DNA of 64,000 nucleotides from an uncultured Desulfobacteraceae bacterium (lineage in GTDB: Bacteria; Desulfobacterota; Desulfobacteria; Desulfobacterales; UBA5852). Below, one piece after another: positions 7,930 through 15,780 of this stretch. The stretch is taken from NCBI GenBank assembly GCA_913060875.1, contig CAJXSL010000017.1, forward strand, positions 62,001 through 126,000, given 5' to 3'. How positions within the stretch are numbered: position 1 is the first letter of the stretch; each line of letters starts with the position of its first letter. The position numbers and the translations under genes were made by a program. The notes under the pieces were generated by a model. That model made no database searches and was not told the origin of the DNA. It saw nothing but the letters and a program-made list of their open reading frames with translations.

Positions 7930-8930
7930 GCATTAAACTTGCCATCAATGGATTCGGCCGCATTGGCCGTGTCGTCTTCAGAGCTGCGCTCAAACATCCC
8001 GACATCGAGGTGGTGGCCATCAACGATCTCACGGATACTGCCACCATGGCCCATTTACTTACTTACGACTCCGTGCATGGCAAACTGGCCGCCGAGGTCA
8101 CCCATACGGAAAATGAAATCATTGTGGATGGCCGTCCGGTTGCGTTCACCGCGATTAAAGATCCGGCCCAGCTGCCGTGGAAAAAGCTGGGGGTTGAAAT
8201 CGTGGCCGAATGCACCGGGCTTTTTCGCGACCGCGAAAGTGCCGCCAAACACCTTAGCGCCGGAGCGCGCAAAGTCATTATCTCCGCGCCGGCCACGGAC
8301 CCCGACGGCACCATCGTCATGGGGGTCAATTCGAGCCAGTACGATCCCAGGCAGCATGACATCATCTCCAATGCCTCCTGCACCACCAACTGCCTGGCCC
8401 CGGTGGCCAAAGTGCTGCTGGAAAACTTCGGTATCCGCAACGGGCTGATGACCACCATCCACGCCTATACCGGCGACCAGCGCCTGCTGGACTTTCCTCA
8501 CAAGGATCTTCGGCGGGCCCGGGCCGCGGCGCTGTCGATGATTCCCACCACGACGGGCGCCGCCCGCGCCGTTGCCCTGGTGATTCCCGAGCTGGCCGGC
8601 AAGCTGAACGGACTGGCTATTCGCGTGCCCACCCCCAATGTATCCATCGTGGATCTCGTGGTATCGGTCGAGAAAACCGGCATCACCGAGTCCGATGTCA
8701 ATGAAGCCCTGAAAACCGCCGCGGCCTCCACCCTGTCCGGCATCATGGGGTACAGCGAAGCACCCCTGGTGTCCACCGACTACAACGGCTCGGCCCTCTC
8801 CTCCATCGTCGATGCCCCGACCACCTATGTCATCGACAACATGGTCAAGGTGCTGGCCTGGTACGACAACGAAAGCGGATACTCCCATCGGATGATTGAT
8901 CTGGCCGCCATGGTGGGTGCCCAGTTGTAG
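7926..8930 (+). CDS. gap: Glyceraldehyde-3-phosphate dehydrogenase, type I
   Basis: Oxidises glyceraldehyde-3-phosphate to 1,3-bisphosphoglycerate with NAD in glycolysis or the reverse in gluconeogenesis. The 334-residue protein has the Rossmann motif INGFGRIGR (8-16), an Asp after the second strand (INDL, D34) that favours NAD over NADP, catalytic Cys152 in SNASCTTNCLAP and the His in the TIHAYTGDQ motif. The ATG overlaps the rimI stop by four bases with AAGGAGGA in front. tpiA follows, forming a small lower-glycolysis pair. Confidence 0.97.
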   Translation: MSIKLAINGFGRIGRVVFRAALKHPDIEVVAINDLTDTATMAHLLTYDSVHGKLAAEVTHTENEIIVDGRPVAFTAIKDPAQLPWKKLGVEIVAECTGLFRDRESAAKHLSAGARKVIISAPATDPDGTIVMGVNSSQYDPRQHDIISNASCTTNCLAPVAKVLLENFGIRNGLMTTIHAYTGDQRLLDFPHKDLRRARAAALSMIPTTTGAARAVALVIPELAGKLNGLAIRVPTPNVSIVDLVVSVEKTGITESDVNEALKTAAASTLSGIMGYSEAPLVSTDYNGSALSSIVDAPTTYVIDNMVKVLAWYDNESGYSHRMIDLAAMVGAQL

Positions 8931-8994
8931 CCCCTGGCGCTGATGTCATATTCGGCTCTCTTTCTGTCCCATCCATTTCGAGGAGGATAAAACG

Positions 8995-9756
8995 ATGTCC
9001 CAGCGCAAGCCCCTTATCGCCGGAAACTGGAAGATGTACAAAACCGGCCCCGAAGCCGAGGCGACGGCAAGCCGTCTGGCGGAGCTGGTCGGCAAGGATG
9101 AATCCGTAGACGTTATGATTGCGCCGCCATTTACGGCCCTGGCCCTGGTGGATCGTGTCCTGAACGCCTCCCCCATCGCCCTCGGGGCACAAAACCTCCA
9201 CTGGGAAGCAGAAGGTGCCTTCACTGGCGAGATATCACCCGACATGCTCAAAGCCGCCGGATGTACTTACGTGATTATCGGCCATTCCGAACGGCGTCAG
9301 TACTTCGGCGAAAGTGACGAGGGGGTCAATCGCAAGGCCAAGGCGGCCCTGGCAAACGGATTGAAGCCCGTGATCTGCATCGGCGAAAGCGAGTCTCAGC
9401 GTGATGCCGACGAGACCTTTTCAGTGCTTGACAAACAGGTTCGATTAGGGTTAGAAGGATTACCTTTGCGCGGCCCGGAAGACTTAGTTGTCGCCTACGA
9501 GCCGGTCTGGGCCATCGGAACAGGAAAAACCGCCACCAAGGATCAGGCTCAGGAAGTCCACGCCTTCATCCGGAAGCAGCTGGCGCATTTTTTTGGCCAG
9601 GACATGGCCGCGGGCATCCGCATTTTATACGGTGGCAGTGTTAAGCCCGACAACATCGCAGCCCTTATGGCCATGCCGGATATTGACGGTGGACTCGTTG
9701 GCGGGGCCAGCCTGAAACCTGAAATTTTTGCCGAAATCATTCAATTCGGCGCATGA
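8995..9756 (+). CDS. tpiA: Triosephosphate isomerase
   Basis: Interconverts dihydroxyacetone phosphate and glyceraldehyde-3-phosphate. The 253-residue TIM barrel has Asn11 and Lys13 in AGNWKMYK, the electrophile His97 in IIGHSERRQYF, the catalytic base Glu169 in AYEPVWAIGTGK, and the phosphate loop YGGSVKPDN. All catalytic residues are intact. The ATG at 8995 has a clear GAGGAGG ribosome-binding site. It sits 64 bases after gap and 16 bases before secG, the order tpiA-secG being widespread in bacteria. Confidence 0.97.
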   Translation: MSQRKPLIAGNWKMYKTGPEAEATASRLAELVGKDESVDVMIAPPFTALALVDRVLNASPIALGAQNLHWEAEGAFTGEISPDMLKAAGCTYVIIGHSERRQYFGESDEGVNRKAKAALANGLKPVICIGESESQRDADETFSVLDKQVRLGLEGLPLRGPEDLVVAYEPVWAIGTGKTATKDQAQEVHAFIRKQLAHFFGQDMAAGIRILYGGSVKPDNIAALMAMPDIDGGLVGGASLKPEIFAEIIQFGA

Positions 9757-9772
9757 GAACATTGAAATAATT

Positions 9773-10117
9773 ATGTCTATTCTCGTTATTGTTTTACACA
9801 TTATTGTCTGTCTCGCTCTCATCATGATCGTTCTGCTGCAGACCGGCAAAGGGGCTGATATGGGAGCCGCTTTTGGCGGTGGTTCCAGCCAGACCCTCTT
9901 CGGCAGCACAGGCGCCAGCACCTTCCTGGGGAAAGCCACCACGGTGGCCGCGGTGGTGTTCATGCTCACCTCCCTCGTGCTGGCCTACATGTCCGGCAAC
10001 CAGACCGCCAGCACGATCATGGAAGACAGCCCGGCACCGATCGAACAACCGGCCTCCGCTCCGGCAGCGACCGACGCGGGAAGTGCCAATAACGCAGCAC
10101 CGGCAGACAACAATTAA
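9773..10117 (+). CDS. secG: Preprotein translocase subunit SecG
   Basis: Small inner-membrane subunit that aids the SecYEG protein channel. The start is the ATG at 9773 (MSILVIVLHIIVCLALIMIV) since the upstream in-frame ATG lies inside tpiA and adds unrelated residues. Two membrane segments flank the cytoplasmic loop LLQTGKGADMGAAFGGGSSQ, which is diagnostic of SecG, followed by GASTFLGKATTV. The 114-residue protein ends in a low-complexity Ala/Pro tail. The downstream tRNA-Leu gene is the usual neighbour of secG in many bacteria. Confidence 0.94.
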   Translation: MSILVIVLHIIVCLALIMIVLLQTGKGADMGAAFGGGSSQTLFGSTGASTFLGKATTVAAVVFMLTSLVLAYMSGNQTASTIMEDSPAPIEQPASAPAATDAGSANNAAPADNN

Positions 10118-10135
10118 AGGGCATCAAGCTTTTGT

Positions 10136-10222
10136 GCCGAAGTGGTGGAATTTGGTAGACACGCTATCTTGAGGGGGTAGTGGGCCACGCCCGTGCCGGT
10201 TCAAGTCCGGCCTTCGGCACCA
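10136..10222 (+). tRNA. tRNA-Leu (anticodon GAG)
   Basis: Class II tRNA of 87 bases including an encoded CCA. The acceptor stem GCCGAAG (10136-10142) pairs with CTTCGGC (10212-10218). The D arm contains GGTAGAC, the anticodon loop is TTGAGGG flanked by CTATC/GGTAG, giving anticodon GAG (codons CTC/CTT), a long variable arm follows, and the T arm has GGTTCAAGTCC. Its 3' end is the likely integration target of the adjacent island. Confidence 0.97.
10186..10222 (+). other. Putative left attachment site of the island
   Basis: The tRNA-Leu 3' half (T arm and acceptor strand) lies directly next to a tyrosine integrase gene whose 3' end points at it, the usual layout of tRNA-targeted islands. The tRNA is intact, as expected when the element carries a copy of the tRNA 3' end. 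A second copy of this stretch was not found elsewhere in the window, so core length and the far boundary cannot be fixed. Confidence 0.55.
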
Positions 10223-10228
10223 TAGGTT

Positions 10229-10276
10229 AAAAAGACGAGCGATTTCAGGTATTTGCCTGGGTCGCTCGCGCTTTTT
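10229..10276. terminator. Bidirectional intrinsic terminator after tRNA-Leu and int
   Basis: Stem CGAGCGA (10236-10242) pairs with TCGCTCG (10262-10268), with an inner CAGG/CCTG pair (10246-10249 and 10256-10259). A T-run at 10272-10276 follows on the plus strand and an A-run at 10229-10233 gives a T-run on the minus strand. It can end both the tRNA transcript and the convergent integrase transcript, and overlaps the last codons of the integrase. Confidence 0.7.
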
Positions 10277-11540
10277 GGGCCGGATATGCGATTATATGCG
10301 ATTGCCGTACAACCGCCCCGCCTTCGCCGCCGTTAACATCCCCGCCTAAAGCCGCGTCCAACTGCCCCCGACCCTCCCCCGGAATCCAGTGGCCATAGGT
10401 GTCCACCGTCATGGAAATGGAGTGGTGCCCGAGCTGCTTCTGCACATAGGCCGGACTCTGGTGGGCCATCAGTAAACGCGTGGCATAGGTGTGGCGCAGG
10501 TCGTGGGGATTTCGGATCCGCAGTCCCGCGGACGCGCAGATTTTTTTCATCTGGTACTGCACCTTGCGCTGGCTGTAAGGCCACGGGCCACCCTTCTCTT
10601 TCGGATCCTCAAAGAGCAGATCCACCTGTCCGCCGCGACCGTTTCTCAGGCTATTTTTCTTGAGGTAGGCCAGATAGCCGTGCAACTCCTCGCACCAGAA
10701 GGTGGGCAGATCCACCAGGCGTTCCTTGTCGGATTTGGGCGTTCTGAACTGGCGACGCTTGAAACTCTCGGTCACCAGATAAGTCAGGTTCACCAGATCC
10801 AGGTTACCTCGCCGCATGGCCAAGGCCTCCCCCAGCCGCAATCCCGCAAAAAGCATGGATTTTAGAATCATCTGCTGGGTACGGTTGCACAGCTGAGCCG
10901 CCTTGGCCAGAAAGACGTCACATTCGGCCGCGCTGAAGGGGTCGGCCTTTTTCAGGTTTCGGCGATTTTTGGGCGGCAGGATGCGCTTTAAAAGCCCGGC
11001 AGCCGGGTTGCCGCGAATCATCTCATCATCGATGGCCTCGTTGAAGACCCCGCTGATAACGGCATGGATGGTCTCCACGGTGGCCGGGGATTTGGTCTGG
11101 TAGACCCCCGCCAGGAAACCCTTAATTTCCCGGCGGCCCACCTGGTCGATAGGCTTCTTGAAACAGGCCGCTTTCTCCAGATACATGCGCTTGACCTCTT
11201 CGTAGCGCTCTTCCGTGCCATCCTTCCATTTCTTGCAACCCGCCCGGTACCACTCGTGGGCATAATCAATAAAGGCAGGCAGCTGGTTTTTCTGATCTTC
11301 CTCGCGCTGGTGAACGACCCCGCGGTCCTTTTGAGCCGCGATGGCCTCGGCCAGTTTGATTGCATTGATCAGCCCTTCCCGGCCCTCGCCCACCGTCTTG
11401 TTTTTACGCCGGCCGTTCTTTTCCAGATACACGGTCCACTTGCCGCGCCGGTCCTTGCGGACCTGGATGCCGCGTCCAACATAGTAGTTCTTGCCGTATT
11501 TCCCAATCTTGGAACCGGCTTCGTATTTTCGCCAGGGCAT
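10245..11540 (-). CDS. int: Tyrosine recombinase/integrase of the island
   Basis: Site-specific recombinase of 431 residues likely to integrate the island at tRNA-Leu. An N-terminal arm-binding region (WTVYLEKNGRRKNKTVG), a SAM-like core-binding domain (about 85-185) and a C-terminal catalytic domain are visible. Catalytic residues are present: Arg235 in FAGLRLGEAL, His346-x-x-Arg349 in HDLRHTYAT, His372 in LGHHSISMT and the nucleophile Tyr382 in DTYGH. The C-terminus after residue 395 is a long Gly/Ala-rich tail that runs through the terminator hairpin, so it may be non-essential. The gene faces the tRNA; the excisionase-like gene is upstream. Confidence 0.93.
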   Translation of the reverse strand: MPWRKYEAGSKIGKYGKNYYVGRGIQVRKDRRGKWTVYLEKNGRRKNKTVGEGREGLINAIKLAEAIAAQKDRGVVHQREEDQKNQLPAFIDYAHEWYRAGCKKWKDGTEERYEEVKRMYLEKAACFKKPIDQVGRREIKGFLAGVYQTKSPATVETIHAVISGVFNEAIDDEMIRGNPAAGLLKRILPPKNRRNLKKADPFSAAECDVFLAKAAQLCNRTQQMILKSMLFAGLRLGEALAMRRGNLDLVNLTYLVTESFKRRQFRTPKSDKERLVDLPTFWCEELHGYLAYLKKNSLRNGRGGQVDLLFEDPKEKGGPWPYSQRKVQYQMKKICASAGLRIRNPHDLRHTYATRLLMAHQSPAYVQKQLGHHSISMTVDTYGHWIPGEGRGQLDAALGGDVNGGEGGAVVRQSHIIAYPAQKARATQANT

Positions 11541-11625
11541 CTAAGCCTCCTTTCCTCGTACCACCCTGGCAGCATAAATCGCGGCTACCACGGTAACAGA
11601 ACTCAGGCCGGGAATCAAACACCCC

Positions 11626-11850
11626 TCAATTGGCCAGCAACGTGGCGGCAAGCTCGTCAACAGTATCGATCCATTTGTCTTTAGCGACCACCTTGAAGCG
11701 GGCCTCCAGCCACTGGCGGGCCTCTTCAGGGTCCACCAGGATTTTGCGCTACAGGCGCAAATGGGGCATGCCCTGGTTCAGGTATTTACGTAGGGTCGGC
11801 ACGGAAAGAGAGGTTTGTTTTGCGAGCGTCTTCAAGTCGATTAGTTGCAT
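11626..11850 (-). pseudogene. Excisionase/AlpA-like HTH gene with in-frame amber codon
   Basis: Translating the minus strand from the ATG at 11848-11850 gives a small winged helix-turn-helix protein typical of excisionases and AlpA regulators: MQLIDLKTLAKQTSLSVPTL, RKYLNQGMPHLRL, then TAG, then RKILVDPEEARQWLEARFKV and a further tail to a TGA at 11626-11628. The amber codon (CTA on the plus strand, 11749-11751) falls between strand and wing exactly where related proteins continue without a break, and the frame is otherwise intact for 74 codons. Either a recent nonsense mutation has killed it, or TAG is read through. Its position 86 bases upstream of int fits a directionality factor. Confidence 0.75.
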
Positions 11851-12205
11851 GTAGTCGTCTCCTGAACGGGATAAGGTTGCCCTCCGGCCACCCCCGTGGC
11901 AGGTGGGATCTTGACCGCTTCTGCTTCGTTGGCGCTGGAGGATTCATCCCAATCATGAAAAATTGAGCCGAAAAGTTAAGTAACGCTATTAAAAATACCT
12001 TAGCCTCTAGCATTGACCAAAAGGATCGATCGGCACGCAACCGACGAAATCGCCTGAGGTCTTCGCTGTCGCTGGAATCAGCCAACGGACACAGAGGCCG
12101 GGCTATGTGTAAGGGGGTGGCGCGCGGTATGGATGGATTGATGGATGGGGTTCTGCTTTTGATTGTCGCGCGCGCTTTTTTCTAATAGGTGGCTAAAGCC
12201 GTCTT
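11851..12205. other. Non-coding stretch upstream of excisionase-like gene
   Basis: No supportable gene. The frame readable on the minus strand at 11786-12085 has no family features and overlaps the excisionase-like gene. Near 12119-12182 on the plus strand, GCGCGC-rich segments flank about 45 bases and end in CGCGCGCTTTTTT, a possible weak terminator. The region likely contains the int/xis promoter. Confidence 0.4.
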
Positions 12206-12454
12206 TCAACCCGGCTGTTTACCTTCAAGGTGTCGAGTTTTGGGTGGAACGACGACCAAATCCCCGGATTCCTTTTCGGAAATCGGCTCGATCGATGCGA
12301 ATACCTTGCCTCGCTTGGTAACCAGGGTCCGCTGTTTAGTGTAACCCACCTCGTTCAGCGTGCGAAAAAGATCTTTCTGTAAATCCGAGACCGAAACCAC
12401 GTTTTCATAACGGGTTTTGATCTTTTTACCGAGGCTTACGATTTGTTTTTTCAT
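12206..12454 (-). CDS. Phd/YefM-like antitoxin-type protein
   Basis: An 82-residue protein with an N-terminal basic segment and a Phd/YefM-like core: VVSVSDLQKDLFRTLNEVGY, then TLVTKRGKVFASIEPI, which matches the pattern of antitoxins that bind operator DNA (strand, two helices, then a strand with TxRGxPVA-like residues). The usual C-terminal toxin-binding tail is short (DLVVVPPKTRHLEGKQPG). A good ribosome-binding site (AGGAGC) precedes the ATG. It overlaps the upstream 131-residue gene by four bases, and a second Phd-like gene lies just beyond that. No recognisable toxin (RelE, Doc, PIN) is adjacent. Confidence 0.6.
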   Translation of the reverse strand: MKKQIVSLGKKIKTRYENVVSVSDLQKDLFRTLNEVGYTKQRTLVTKRGKVFASIEPISEKESGDLVVVPPKTRHLEGKQPG

Positions 12455-12846
12455 TCTTTTGCTCCTGTAACGTCTATGAGAGATTTGGCAACATCATGGC
12501 TGCTTGTCGATTCGGTGAGGTTTTTGATTCCCAGCAACGCCATATCTTCCAGAAAATTCTTGTCTATTGTCTTTGATAACCCCAACAAGGCCATCGTCGT
12601 TATCTGGCTCAACCGTCCTACGGGGGAGATATGAGTGACCCGGTCAGATTTACCGGCCGCAAATTCCTCGATGCGGCTTAACCATTCATCAACATTCAAT
12701 TCATCTTTCTTCGAAGGGTCTAGCCATTCCGGGGGCCATTCAAACTTATTCGCCACCTTCAAAAGTTCCTGTTCAAGCACCTCGAGGACTTGTGAATAAA
12801 GGTCGGAATCGCAAAAAACGGCTTTAACTAAATTGTCATTGAGCAT
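12451..12846 (-). CDS. Hypothetical protein between two antitoxin-like genes
   Basis: 131 residues, mostly helical and acidic in the first half (LYSQVLEVLEQELLKVANKF, WPPEWLDPSKKDELNVDEWL), with a second helical half (QITTMALLGLSKTIDKNFL). I do not recognise a family and see no toxin catalytic pattern. Its start overlaps the stop of the upstream Phd-like gene by one base (TAATG) and its end overlaps the next by four, so the three are translationally coupled. A function as the partner of one of the Phd-like proteins is an inference from context only. Confidence 0.6.
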   Translation of the reverse strand: MLNDNLVKAVFCDSDLYSQVLEVLEQELLKVANKFEWPPEWLDPSKKDELNVDEWLSRIEEFAAGKSDRVTHISPVGRLSQITTMALLGLSKTIDKNFLEDMALLGIKNLTESTSSHDVAKSLIDVTGAKE

Positions 12847-13064
12847 TACCAGCCTCCTTCCAGCGTCGGTACGAAGTCTTTGTAATTGGGATGTGTCATC
12901 AAATCTTCCGCCGAGATTAAGGCCGCGACGGGCTTACCGCTCCGAACGATGTACGCGATTGCGCCCTTGCTAACCAAATCTACAATGTTACCCATCCATT
13001 CCGAAAGATCCTGTTCCGTTACTTGGATTTTGGGGACGCTGCCTTCAAAATTACAAATAGTCAT
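12846..13064 (-). CDS. Phd/YefM family antitoxin
   Basis: 72 residues with a clear Phd/YefM fold: KIQVTEQDLSEWMGNIVDLV, then SKGAIAYIVRSGKPVAALIS, the strand-turn-strand that includes the conserved RxGKPVA. A short tail (EDLMTHPNYKDFVPTLEGGW) is the likely toxin-binding part. It is the first gene of a coupled three-gene minus-strand operon. In the known family these proteins repress their own promoter and neutralise a partner toxin; here no standard toxin is encoded next to it. Confidence 0.7.
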   Translation of the reverse strand: MTICNFEGSVPKIQVTEQDLSEWMGNIVDLVSKGAIAYIVRSGKPVAALISAEDLMTHPNYKDFVPTLEGGW

Positions 13065-13617
13065 GCAGTAACTCCTATTTTAGAATAAGACATTTTGTCG
13101 GAGGCCATTCCCCCGATTTCTGATACATATATGGGATTATAGTCCTTCCAGGTTAAGTAAAACGTCATACTTTTTCTGCATTGCTGAAACTTCTTTTCAT
13201 TTGATCCGAGAATGTTGACACCATTTTAAACCGAACCAGGTGCAGCCAGTCTTCCAGTACAGGAGCATTGGTAATGCCGCTCACCAAAGTACTGCCAAGA
13301 GCCTCTGCGCGAATTTTTGAAAAGGCATAATCTTGTTGCGGGAATGGAGATCGGTTTTCAGCATGATCGGGCGCCGCGGTTTTTACTGAGATAAACGTCA
13401 TCCTCGGCAAGGTCACGGTGAATCATGGGAAGGCTGCAGGCGTCATGGTAGGAAGCGTGCAATACGAGAATCGTAGTTACCAAGGCCCTATTCTCTCGGG
13501 TTCGGTAGCTTCCTTGTCGCTTTAGTCAGACGCAATATCCTTAGCAGGAGACATTGCGCAAAATGCACGTGTGGCCTGCCATAACCTCTTCACCATCCCA
13601 TCCCCGCATATCCAGTG
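13065..13617. other. Intergenic stretch with one doubtful small frame
   Basis: A minus-strand frame at 13165-13416 (83 residues) contains a plausible-looking segment (PVLEDWLHLVRFKMVSTF) but no family match that I know and no convincing ribosome-binding site. The rest shows no coding signal. The part next to 13064 must hold the promoter of the antitoxin-like operon. Confidence 0.35.
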
Positions 13618-14070
13618 TTATATCAAACCAGTTACAGGCAACCCATTAGGTATAGCGTAATCAAGGTATTCGTCTCGAAAACATATATTAAGGGATACTC
13701 CAAGGTATTTTCGAGATTCGCTATCTGAGTCGCTCGCAGATTTGACGCCAAATCGTTCCAGATCCTGTGCGAGCATTTTGTGCGTAAAGGGTCCAAAGAT
13801 AGCCATGGTATCCGCCCAATATTTGCAGGCTTGGTATAATGTGGGTTCGGGGATTTGCATCCGTGGATCCAGTTCACAACATTCCTGCACGAATTCAGCC
13901 ATCAGATCTTTCTCAATGGGGTTCTCCCAGTCAATCCCTTTCAGCACCTCCAGGAAATCTGGTGATAGCTGCCGGAAGTAGGCTCGTGTACCTTCGTCCA
14001 CTTCCTCAGCATTCTCGAGGTATTTCGGAAATAGGCTAATATCAACATATACTTCGTCTCTCATTGTCAT
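13618..14070 (-). CDS. Hypothetical protein
   Basis: 150 residues from an ATG at 14068-14070 that follows a GGAG ribosome-binding site at proper distance; a longer in-frame reading to 14154 lacks one. The protein is acidic and helical (MTMRDEVYVDISLFPKYLEN, SPDFLEVLKGIDWENP, LYQACKYWADTMAIFGPF). I do not recognise it and assign no function. It stands alone between two non-coding stretches in the accessory region. Confidence 0.55.
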   Translation of the reverse strand: MTMRDEVYVDISLFPKYLENAEEVDEGTRAYFRQLSPDFLEVLKGIDWENPIEKDLMAEFVQECCELDPRMQIPEPTLYQACKYWADTMAIFGPFTHKMLAQDLERFGVKSASDSDSESRKYLGVSLNICFRDEYLDYAIPNGLPVTGLI

Positions 14071-14822
14071 TAATCTCCAATTAAAATGTAAAGTGTTGTT
14101 TAAGATAAATGCGGCATCCGGTTTCTCAGTAGAAATCATTGCCACTGCAAACAAAATATAGAGATGGTTATTCCAACTCCGGCGTCTCTTACCAATTTAA
14201 CGACAGTGCGTGTCCATTACCGTAGTCCCGACTATGTCAGTTAACCTTTTAGCGGCGGCCCCCTGCCTTTGCTGGTTAAATTCGTCATGGTTTAAATCCT
14301 CGCTGAAATTATGGCTTCGCCGGCAGGCCTTTTCTCCCGGCACTCGCTTTAATAGATGGTCTCCTGAACCCAAATTTTAAGTAAGACACCTAATTTTTTT
14401 GAAATTTTTATAATACTGTTTTTATTAGATAATTCAAATTTTGGCAGTGTCCGCGCAAAAAAATCATGAAATAACTGGATTGCTCGCCGGTTCAATACTC
14501 CCTCTATGTCGGCGGAATCACAGCCATCTGTCTGGAGACAAGCCTCAGCCCCCCATTGTCTATGTAAAGTGGGAAAATACACCAATGAAAGGGAAGCGCG
14601 CTGCAACTGATTAAAATGGGCCGCAGGGCACATCACAAATCCGTCAGGGATACGATAGACTCACTATCCCCAAAGTACGGGCTTCCAGATAAGTTCGCTA
14701 GTCAGCAATCATTCTGAGTGTAAAAAACGTAATCAGGGCAGGATAAATTCACTGCAGAATTACATCAACAACACCGGCTCTGATGAAGACTACTGCATTC
14801 ACCAAAAATCCGAGGAAAACAT
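14071..14822. other. Largely non-coding, low-GC accessory stretch
   Basis: No convincing gene. A minus-strand frame at 14349-14636 (95 residues) has no family features and no strong start signal. The stretch looks like eroded accessory DNA between the isolated hypothetical gene and the Rha remnants. Confidence 0.4.
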
Positions 14823-14987
14823 ATGCACGTGTTCACCTTTGACGGGAAGGTGACACTCGAAAATAATATCCGGATATTAGGAATCTGTTCTGAAGAGGGG
14901 TGGGGGGGGTGTCAGCGGCTTGCCACTCAATGTCTCTCGAGGTTATGGCAATTCCGTCCTTTCTGCAACCGAGGTCGTTATAGTTGA
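14823..14987 (+). CDS. Possible small protein
   Basis: 54 residues starting at an ATG eight bases after GAGG. The first third (MHVFTFDGKVTLENNIRI) looks protein-like; the rest is Cys- and Arg-rich. No family is recognised. It includes a run of eight G bases (near 14906), an unusual feature for a coding frame, so it may be a remnant or chance. Confidence 0.25.
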   Translation: MHVFTFDGKVTLENNIRILGICSEEGWGGCQRLATQCLSRLWQFRPFCNRGRYS

Positions 14988-15137
14988 TCGTACTGCCAAT
15001 TCAAAAACCTGTTCGATTCTGGTTATAAGATTACGAGGGAACCTATAGATTGACAACGAATCCATCAGTGACGGCAACCGCAGTCGCCCTATACACCAAA
15101 GTCTTCCCTGGTAGTTCTGGACGACGACAACACCCCC

Positions 15138-15479
15138 GTGACCACCAGCTTGATCGTGGCCAAGAAGTTCGACAGACGGCATGATAATGTACTCCAAGGA
15201 ATCGAAACCCTTGAATGTTCACCAGATTTTAATCTCCTGAACTTTCAGGAAATCTCTTACACGGACGACAAGAACCGTACCTACAAGGCCTACAACATGA
15301 CCCGGGACGGGTTCGTGTTCCTGGTCATGGGCTTCACCGGCCCGAAGGCTGCCAAGTTCAAAGAGGCCTTCATAAACGAGTTCAATCCAAAGCTTCCCTG
15401 TTCGCCATGGATGCCTCCCGATTATCGCCGCTTTTTTCATAGCCGAGAAGTTTGGCAAGAGGCACAAGAATGTGCTTAA
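15138..15479 (+). CDS. Rha-family phage regulatory protein, damaged copy 1
   Basis: The product matches the Rha domain of phage antirepressor-like regulators: TTSLIVAKKFDRRHDNVLQG, TRDGFVFLVMGFTGPKAAKF, KEAFINEF. The GTG at 15138 is inside the domain: the open frame continues upstream with SLVVLDDDNTPV, typical Rha N-terminal residues, but finds no start before a TGA near 15067. After KEAFINEFN the sequence departs from the family (PKLPCSPWMPPDYRR) and ends 113 residues in, overlapping a second Rha copy. Probably a truncated gene. Confidence 0.6.
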   Translation: MTTSLIVAKKFDRRHDNVLQGIETLECSPDFNLLNFQEISYTDDKNRTYKAYNMTRDGFVFLVMGFTGPKAAKFKEAFINEFNPKLPCSPWMPPDYRRFFHSREVWQEAQECA

Positions 15480-15708
15480 GGCAATTGAACGCCTTGATTG
15501 TTCAAAGGATTTTGGAGAGCTGAATTTTCAGCCCTCTAACTACTGGACAAAACTAGGAAAAAAGAAACCCTCCCATAATTTAACCCGTGATGTGTTTGTA
15601 TTCCTGACCATAGGATTTCGTGACAAATCTGCCGCTCAGTTCAAAGAGGCCTTCATTAACGAGTTCAACCGGATGGAACAGCACATCCATTGCATAAATA
15701 GACGCTGA
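15472..15708 (+). CDS. Rha-family phage regulatory protein, partial copy 2
   Basis: Second Rha domain in another frame. The GTG at 15472 begins at LKAIERLDCSKDFGELNFQ; upstream in the same frame AEKFGKRHKNV is also Rha-like, so the true N-terminus is lost. It continues with LTRDVFVFLTIGFRDKSAAQ, FKEAFINEFNRMEQ, which is a normal Rha C-terminus, then a short tail. The DNA for FKEAFINEF is nearly identical in both copies (near 15360 and 15645), so the pair looks like a tandem duplication with a deletion at the joint. Confidence 0.55.
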   Translation: MLKAIERLDCSKDFGELNFQPSNYWTKLGKKKPSHNLTRDVFVFLTIGFRDKSAAQFKEAFINEFNRMEQHIHCINRR

Positions 15709-15780
15709 AGACCGCTCCCCTACCCTTTTTAGCCTCCAATCATATTTTACCGTTTTTTAGCCCAGAAAGGAGACATGCTT

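Noticed and set aside
8055-8888. 277-codon open frame antisense to gap
   Set aside because: Gly- and His-rich shadow of the GAPDH gene in high-GC DNA.
11749-11751. Pyrrolysine insertion at the excisionase amber codon as the main explanation
   Set aside because: No pyl genes or pyrrolysine insertion context are in the window; a nonsense mutation is simpler.
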